A stretch of 9,078 nt of DNA, taken from NCBI GenBank assembly GCA_035275625.1, contig DATEMK010000534.1, forward strand, positions 1-9,078, given 5' to 3'. Numbering within the stretch: the stretch's first letter is position 1; each line of letters begins with the position of its first letter. This DNA is from DATEMK01 sp035275625 (GTDB lineage: Bacteria > Bacteroidota > Bacteroidia > AKYH767-A > OLB10). This document shows, piece by piece, positions 1 to 7,000 of the stretch. Made by a program: the position numbers and the translations under genes. Below the pieces are notes generated by a model. The model worked only from the letters and a program-made list of their open reading frames with translations. It had not been told where the DNA came from and ran no database searches.

Positions 1-84
1 CTGAAAAATTTTGCCAAAGGCATTTACACGCTGGAAGTGCAATCCTCTTCCGAGAGCTGGAAGACCAAAGTGATAGTGGAATAA
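1..84 (+). CDS. C-terminal end of a T9SS cargo protein (type A sorting domain), partial
   Basis: Only the last 27 residues and the TAA stop are present; the start lies upstream of the window. The tail contains GIYTLEVQSSS followed by a Lys-containing strand ending KTKVIVE. This matches the end of T9SS type A sorting domains (Por_Secre_tail family), which usually read G-x-Y-x-(L/V)-x-V, then a basic turn, then K-(I/V)-x-(V/I). In that family the domain directs a protein across the outer membrane through the type IX system and is normally cleaved during surface attachment or release. The rest of the protein is not visible, so its function cannot be named. An intrinsic terminator begins 27 bases after the stop, so this gene appears to end its own transcription unit. 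I am confident in the frame and fairly confident in the sorting-tail assignment, given the short length. Confidence 0.82.
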   Translation: MKNFAKGIYTLEVQSSSESWKTKVIVE

Positions 85-111
85 TAAAGTTTAAGGGATT
101 AATTTAGTTTG

Positions 112-158
112 CAAAAGCCTTCCCCCGATGAAAATCGGGAGAGGGCTTTTGATTTTTT
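112..158 (+). terminator. Rho-independent terminator of the upstream gene
   Basis: Two 18-base arms (112-129 and 134-151) pair around a GAAA tetraloop, with one G-U wobble and one C-A mismatch. The stem starts with CAAAAGCC and closes with GGCTTTTG. A run of six T follows at 153-158. The other strand has no T-run after the stem, so it should act only on + strand transcripts. Confidence 0.9.
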
Positions 159-448
159 GCTGATTGCCGTTAAGTGTTGGATTTCACAATAATTAATGTT
201 GGGTTTCTTTTAATTAATAAGGTATGTTAAGCCCTCTACAATACTTTTTTAGCCGGAAATTCACGTTTGAAGTTACATTGGAATAATTATTTTTGCTGTT
301 TACCCAACATTTTTATTCATTCGCCAAAATATTCGAATAATACAAGGATTTTTTCATTGCCATTTCAAAATTAGTTTTTATATTACACAGCTTTTTGCAA
401 GAAAGGAAGACTTTCTTGAGCCCCCTTCTTAAAATTGTAATTCAATAA
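159..448. other. AT-rich intergenic stretch, no gene recognised
   Basis: This stretch between the terminator and the small gene at 449 shows no credible coding frame, tRNA or repeat array. It has scattered AT-rich palindromic bits, such as ATTAAT copies near 191 and 213, and one perfect hairpin at 398-418, listed separately. It may hold the promoter for the small gene, but I could not identify a convincing Bacteroidota-type promoter pair. Confidence 0.6.
398..418. repeat. Perfect 8-bp inverted repeat (short hairpin)
   Basis: The arms CAAGAAAG (398-405) and CTTTCTTG (411-418) are exactly complementary around the five-base loop GAAGA. The hairpin ends 30 bases before the ATG at 449. No T-run follows it on either strand, so it is not a standard terminator. 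It could be a leader structure or a protein-binding site; its role is unknown, and it may be a chance match in low-complexity DNA. Confidence 0.45.
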
Positions 449-769
449 ATGATAAAATCTTACCCTTGCTTTTATCTTTTGTTTGTTTTAATTTACCTTA
501 CCGGAAGGATAGGCATGGTGTCGCTGATTAACAGCAGCAATGAGTACAAACGTTATATTAACTTCCAGGTTATTCCCCAGAATATTAGCAGGGAAATTGC
601 TGGCGCTTTCAAAAAAGAAGAGCAAACAGCAGGGCATATCTTCAAAATATCTTCCCCTGATTTTGAATTTGAAGATGCTTCTTTTATAAAGAATATCCAT
701 CCATTTAATTCTTCCCGGGCTTCTTATACTTATTCGGGACACTACATTGATCCTCCCAAGTTAACATAA
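449..769 (+). CDS. Small hypothetical protein with N-terminal hydrophobic segment (106 aa)
   Basis: I do not recognise this protein. It starts MIKSYPCFYLLFVLIYLTG: a single Lys and then about 12 hydrophobic residues (roughly 7-18), which looks like a signal peptide or a membrane anchor. The remainder is polar and mixed, with an acidic-aromatic patch (DFEFEDASF, about residues 71-79) and the ending SGHYIDPPKLT. No catalytic motif, Cys pair or known domain is visible. It stands alone on the + strand between two large secreted-protein genes, 297 bases after the terminator stem-loop region and 158 bases before the next ATG. The start is preceded by AT-rich sequence with no clear ribosome-binding site, as is common in Bacteroidota. 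A competing frame on the opposite strand (488-742) is less protein-like. It may be a real small exported protein or a chance open frame. Confidence 0.5.
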   Translation: MIKSYPCFYLLFVLIYLTGRIGMVSLINSSNEYKRYINFQVIPQNISREIAGAFKKEEQTAGHIFKISSPDFEFEDASFIKNIHPFNSSRASYTYSGHYIDPPKLT

Positions 770-778
770 TTGTTTTTT

Positions 779-820
779 GTTTCTGATGTTTTTTTATTTC
801 CCGGTAACATCTTCTGAAAC
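779..820. repeat. Imperfect inverted repeat downstream of the small gene
   Basis: GTTTC-T-GATGTT (779-790) can pair with AACATC-TTCT-GAAAC (806-820), giving 5 and 6 base pairs separated by an uneven internal loop. It lies just after the TAA at 767-769. No T-run follows the right arm, so it is weak as an intrinsic terminator, though it could mark the 3' end of the small gene's transcript. Confidence 0.3.
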
Positions 821-865
821 GATAAATGCAGGCATTCTGTTAAAAAACTTTCTTCAAATAAATTT

Positions 866-873
866 TACCTTGT
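866..873 (+). promoter_or_regulatory. Possible Bacteroidota -7 element of the giant gene
   Basis: TACCTTGT resembles the Bacteroidota -7 element TAnnTTTG but differs at the last two bases. It lies about 55 bases before the ATG at 928, and an A-rich leader typical of this phylum follows. I see no good TTTG-type -33 element at the expected 19-21 base spacing, so the call is weak. Confidence 0.25.
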
Positions 874-927
874 GAATAATAAAAAAAATAAACTAAATAA
901 TCCCTAATCAATTAAAAAAAAAGTATC

Positions 928-1032
928 ATGAAAAATAAAAATTACCATTCAGTTTCTTCAACGCGGTTTACCCGTTGGATTATTTTTGCTAACCTGGTTA
1001 TTCTTTGCCTGTTTTCTTTAAGTGCGAAAGCA
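928..1032 (+). other. Sec signal peptide of the giant protein
   Basis: Residues 1-35 have a basic N-region (Lys2, Lys4, Arg13, Arg16), a hydrophobic core WIIFANLVILCLFSLS (17-32) and the cleavage box AKA before Gln36. This is a classical signal peptidase I site. Cys27 sits inside the core and is not in a lipobox, so a lipoprotein is unlikely. Confidence 0.9.
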
Positions 1033-4000
1033 CAGCTTACCGGAACGAAAAATATTCCCGGTGATTATGCAAATATTGCAGCTGCTGTTACTGACTTAAA
1101 CTCTCAGGGAGTTGGGGCCGGTGGAGTAGTCTTTAATGTGGCAGCAGGAAATTCTGAAACTGCGCCTGTTGGTGGTATTAATTTAACTGCGACCGGAACT
1201 TCTTCCAACACTATAGTTTTTCAAAAGTCAGGAGCCGGAGCAAATCCTCTGATTATTTCCCCGGTGGGAACTATATCCCTCCTGACTACATCCACAGTTG
1301 TTGATGGTATTTTTTCTTTTAATGGTTCAGATTATGTAACAATGGACGGAATAGACCTGCAGGACAATAATGTGAGCGGTGCTGCCATGATGGAATATGG
1401 CTACGGATTCTTTAAGGCAAGCGCAAGTGACGGATGCCAGAATAACACAATAATGAATTGTGTTATTACTTTGAATAAAGCGAACAATGTTGCAGGGACC
1501 ACTACGTTCTTCCAGGACGGCTGCAAGGGCATTTATTTGGGTAACGTAACCCGTACGGCAATGACCACTGATCTGGTGGTATCCACTGTTGGTGGAAGAA
1601 GCAATGGAAATACTATTGTCACCAATACGATTCAAAATGTGTTTGAGGGTATTTATATGCGGGGATATGGTGATGGCGTATCGCCTTATTCAAACATTGA
1701 TCAGAATAATTCTATAGGAGGAAATTCAGCAGGTCTCGGAAACATTATCCGTAATTACGGTACCGGTACATTAACAACTTTTGGTATTGTCACCTTTAAT
1801 CAAAATAATCTGCTGGTTCAATATAACAATATAAATAATACCGCAGGCGGAGGAACAACGCACGGAGGAACATTATTAGGAATGAGCATTACGGGTTCAT
1901 TCGCGTTGAACAATTCTACTTACAATATCAAAAACAATACAATAACATTGGGACAAGGCACTAATACGGCTCAAACACAGGGAATTTCCATTGGTGCTGC
2001 AGGAGGAACCGGAACCGTAACGATAGATAATAATACCATCACAGGGTTTACTAACACTTCCGGGGCTACTGCCGGAGCTGTATTTGGAACTGTGCTGTCG
2101 AATACTGCGGGAGCCACTCTTAACATTACTAATAACACCTATAGCAACAATCAAATATCGGGGGTTCTTAATGCCGTTAGTTTGCAAGCTACAGCTACTG
2201 CAGCAACCGCTAATATTAATGGCAATGCTTTTACCAATACGACAATGAGCAATAACCTTGGCGTAATAATGATAACAAATGCCGCGATTATTTCTTCAAT
2301 ATTAAATATTAATAATAATAACATTAATGGTTTGACTTTTAATGTTGCCAATTCCGCCACCAATAATTTGATTCAGACAACTACTGCATCGGCTACCCTT
2401 GCTCTTTCAATCAGTGGAAACAATTTTCAAAACATTACTTATTCCGCTCTGTCCACCGGAGGTATGGCAATGATTTTTAATTCCGGTACCGTCCTTTCTG
2501 AAAACATCAGCAATAATACTTTTACTAACTTAAACTTAAATGCGACCGGAACTGTTTATTTAATGTATTTAAGTAATAGTACAGCCGGTTCAATTACTGT
2601 GAATAATAACTCCATAGTTACAGCTTTTGCCAAAGCAACAGGTGCGTCTAATATCGGTGCATTTTACTGCCTTTACAACTTCGGTAGCCCGGGTTCAGGC
2701 ACTCATAATATAACCAACAATACCTTCAGCAATATAACTACGCACAGTACGTCAGCCACTTTATTCGGTATTTATTGGCAAACACTTTCCGGTCCTACAG
2801 CCAACATTTCAGGTAATATTGTATCAAATTGGAATAATAGCTCCAATACAGGTACTATTATCGGTATGGCTACAACTTACAATACTAATTTAAATACTTT
2901 TTCAAATACTGTAAGCAATATTACTAATGGCGGCCCAATCACTGGCATTCAATTCGGCAACAGCTCAACCACAACAGGCAATTGTAACGGCAATACCATC
3001 AGCGGTTTATCCTCTTCCGGTGCAAGTTCAACGGTATTAGGCATTAACGTTGGCACTTCATCCGGTGGTACTACACTGAATGTTTTTCAAAATACAATTA
3101 ATACCTTATCCGGTTCAGGAGCATCATCGCCTGTAGTCACCGGAATCCAGGTTACTTTAGGAACAACAGTGAATATCTATAAAAACAAAATTTATGATTT
3201 GTCACAGAGTGGTGCAATTGTAACTACTTCTCCTGCAATTAACGGGATGTTATTTTCGTCAGGCACAACGGTTAATGCATACAATAACCTGATTGGGGAT
3301 TTAAGAGCGCCCGCAGCCAGTTTAACAGATGCGATCCGTGGAATCAGCGTGACTTCTACCACTGCAAACGCCTCTTTTAATGTGTCTTACAATACTGTAA
3401 ACATTGCTGCATCTTCTTCAGGGACAAACTTTGGAACAACCGGTTTATTTCATACGATCAGCACTGTAGCCACAACAGCGAAGCTTGATTTAAGAAATAA
3501 TATTATTGTTAACACTTCTGTGCCCAACGGCACAGGATTCACAGTAGCTTATCGAAGAAGCGCTGGCGCAGCAAGCAATCTTGCTAACTATGCAAGCGGT
3601 TCGAACAATAACTTGTTTTATGCAGGCACGCCCGCAGCCAACAGGCTTATATATTTTGACGGAACCAGCTCTGCACAGACTATTTCCAATTATAGAAGTG
3701 GTGTTTTTACAGCCGGTACTATCGCTCCGAGAGACGCTGCTTCAGTTTCGGAAAACCCGCCATTTTTGAGCGTCACAGGATCGTCAGCAAACTTTCTGCA
3801 CATTGATCCAACCATTGCAACGCAGGTTGAAAGTGCGGCAGCTCCTATTGCAGGGATTACTGATGATTTTGACGGAAATACACGTAACGGTTCTAACCCG
3901 GATATTGGTGCTGATGAAGGTAATTTTATCGTATCAGATTTAACCCCTCCATCTATTTCTTATTCCGCTTTTTTCAACACATCTTGCCTGACAGACCGGA

Positions 4001-7000
4001 CCGTTTCCATCAACATAACTGATGCAACCGGTGTAAATACTACTGCGGGGACAAAGCCACGCCTGTACTTTAAAAAATCAGCTGATGCGAATACTTATGT
4101 TGGGAACACCAGCGCTGATAACGGATGGAAATATGTGGAAGCAACCAATGCATCCAGTCCTTTCAGCTTCACTACGAATTATTCTCTTCTGCAGAGTGCA
4201 ATGTCAGTCGGTGATGTAATTCAGTATTTTATAGTTGCCCAGGACGTTGCTTCTCCGATTAATATCGCAATTAATAGCGGAACTTTTGCTTCGCCACCGG
4301 CAAGCGTTGCGTTAACCGCAACCGAATTTCCAATAGGCGGAACCATTAACAGCTATACACTGACTGTTGCCGGGTTAAGCGGCACGGTCACGATCGGTGC
4401 AGCCGGAACATATACTTCGCTGACAGGCGCTGGCGGTCTTTTCAGCGTAATTAATTCAGGCGGTATGTCGGGAAATGTAACCGCGAACATTATTGATGCA
4501 ACTGTTGCAGAAAGCGGTGCCACTGTTCTTAATGCAATTAATTACTCAGGATGTGCTGCCGGACCTTTTACACTTACCATTAATCCGGGTACCGGGGTTA
4601 CTTCTGTTCTTTCCGGTTCGCTTTCCAGTAATGCGCTGATCAGGTTAAATGGCGCTGATAATGTTATCATTGACGGAAGCAATAGTGGAGGTACCGATAA
4701 AAGCCTGACAATTACCAATACAAGCATCACTGCTCCCACGGCTGTCTCCTTAATAAGCTTAGGAACGGGAGCTGGTGCTACTAATAATACAATTAAGAAT
4801 TGTAATCTATCAACCGGTGTCTATGCCGGAAATTCCTATGGGATAGCAGTTGGAGGCAGTACACCTGGAACAGCCGGATCAGACAATGATAACGTTACCC
4901 TGCAGAATAATTCCATAACAGTAGCCACATTCGGTATTTATGCAGTAGGTAATGCTGCAGTAAGCGCTACCGGAATGGATAATTTATCCGTCAACGGAAA
5001 TTCAATAACTACTAATACTACTGTTGCAACTTATGGAATACAATTAGGAGGCTCTTTAAACAGTTCTGTAAGCCAAAATACTATAAGCGTGAACACGACA
5101 GCAGCCACTGCACCAGTTGGAATTTCTCTTGAAACAAACTTTGTTTTATCCTCTGTAACGAGAAATAATATAACCAACGTGAATACGACCAATACGGGTG
5201 GTTATGGTGGAAGAGGAATTGCCATTGGTACCGGAACTGCAACAAGTTCGCTTACCATTGCAAATAACTTTATCAGCGGTGTAAACGGTCCGAGCTGGAC
5301 CACCTTTGGCAATTCAGCCGCTATGGGTATTGCTATTGGAATGATTGGAAACAGCACTACGATCACAAACACTACCGGTGGATTAAACATCTACTACAAC
5401 AGTGTGAATATGTACGGAAGCCACTCGAATGGAGGCTTTGCAGGTGCAGCTGTAACTGCAGCCATTTATGTGGGATCAGGAGCAAGCGTTCTTGACATCC
5501 GGAACAACATTTTCGTGAACTCGCTGAACAATCCGAATGCATCAGGTACAGCTTCCAAGAACTACGCAATCTATTCTGCTGCCACAAATACTGCTTTTAC
5601 ATCAATCAACTACAATGATTATTATGTAAGCGGTACGCAGGGAGTGCTTGGAAATATAGGCGCTACTGACAGAACAACCCTTGCAGCAATACAAACAGGT
5701 TTTGGAGGGAATGTAAACTCAATAAATACAGACCCTGCATTTATTTCGAGCAGCAATTTACATATTAGTGTAAGCTCATCTTCAGTTGATAATTTAGGAA
5801 CAACCATTGCAGGAATCACTATTGATAATGACGGGGATACCAGGTGTCCTGGCGGTGGCTGTCCCGGTTCGGGAACATCTCCTGATATCGGAGCTGATGA
5901 ATATACTCCAACCCCATGTACCGGTACACCTGCACCGGGTAATACCATTTCTAGTGCTAACCCTGCCTGTTCAGGTGCAAGCTTTACATTGTCGCTTCAA
6001 AATGCAACCCCAGGTTCAGGAGTTACTTACCTGTGGGAAAGTGCTGATGATGCAGGCTTTACTGTTAACCTGGCAAGCATTGGCACCGCTTCAACTCTGG
6101 TAACAAGTCAGACAACTGCAAAATATTATCGTTGTACTGTAACATGTTCGGGTAATTCAGTAACTTCTACTCCGTTGTTGGTAACAATTCAAACCAATCC
6201 CGCAGCATGTTATTGTGGCGGAGTGCTTGGAACCTATACGAATATAGGCTGCAATTTTGGACTGGGTATTGAAGATGTAACAGTAGCAGGTATCAATAAT
6301 CTTGCAAACGGCTGTGGTGGCCCATTACCAACTGTATATACCGATTACACCTGGCTCAGCGGAAATGTTCAACAGGGCCAATCGTATCCTATTACTATAG
6401 GCAGAGGTGCATTTGTAAATAATGCCTGTGCTTTTGGAGTGTGGGTTGACTGGAACAACAACAATTCATTTTATGATGCCGGTGAATTCATGTCAATTTT
6501 ACTGACCGGAGGAGCCGGGGTAGGGCAGGCAAGCAACACCGGAACACTTGTAGTGCCGGCCGGAGCAACATTAGGAAGCCACGTTATGCGCATCCGTTCT
6601 AACTTTTCCGTTGCACCCGGTTCAACAACTGCGTGTGCCAGTCTCTATACTTACGGTGAGACCGAAGATTATACTATAAATGTTGTTAATGCATGTGCAG
6701 GCACACCAGTGGCAGGAACTACGGTTTCGTTTTCGGCTTTGGCATGTCCGAATGTACCGTTCACTCTTTATCTGCAGGGTGTAAGTCCGGCATTGGGCTT
6801 AACATATCAATGGGAATCATCACCAGACAATATTGTTCCTTATCTTCCTATTGCAGGAGCAACTAACCCATACCGGGTTCAAACGCAAAATATATCCACT
6901 TATTACCGGTGTACGATTACTTGCTCTAATGGTGGTGGATCTGCAAGTTCCACACCACTTCAAATGAATATGAATACATATGCAAATTGTATTTGCGTAA

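Noticed and set aside
430..437. TAAAATTG as a -7 promoter element for the gene at 449
   Set aside because: It is one base off TAnnTTTG but sits only 11 bases before the ATG, with no -33 partner at the right distance. It is easily a chance match in AT-rich DNA.
488..742. 84-codon minus-strand frame opposite the small gene at 449-769
   Set aside because: Only one of the two overlapping frames is likely real. The + strand frame has a signal-like N-terminus and matches the direction of its neighbours.
1000..1011. Lipoprotein signal around Cys27
   Set aside because: The residues before Cys27 (V-I-L) do not form a lipobox with a small residue at -1, and a good AKA signal peptidase I site follows at residues 33-35.
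1327..2363. Three minus-strand open frames (1327-1635, 1897-2187, 2151-2363)
   Set aside because: All are antisense to the first beta-helix, overlap each other or abut without gene-like spacing, and have no recognisable protein features.
1810..3366. Possible CRISPR or satellite-like DNA array
   Set aside because: The periodicity is at the amino-acid level only. The DNA of the units is diverged, with no identical repeats and spacers, and the frame is continuous.
5622..5948. 108-codon open frame on the minus strand
   Set aside because: It lies wholly inside the giant + strand gene, over the second beta-helix cap. It has low-complexity Pro/Val-rich composition with no domain, and is a shadow of Gly/Thr/Ala-rich codons.
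5807..6103. 98-codon + strand frame starting in the second helix cap
   Set aside because: It overlaps the giant gene in another frame, where the main frame encodes clear PDIGADE and Ig-like motifs. Its translation is Leu/Gln-rich noise.
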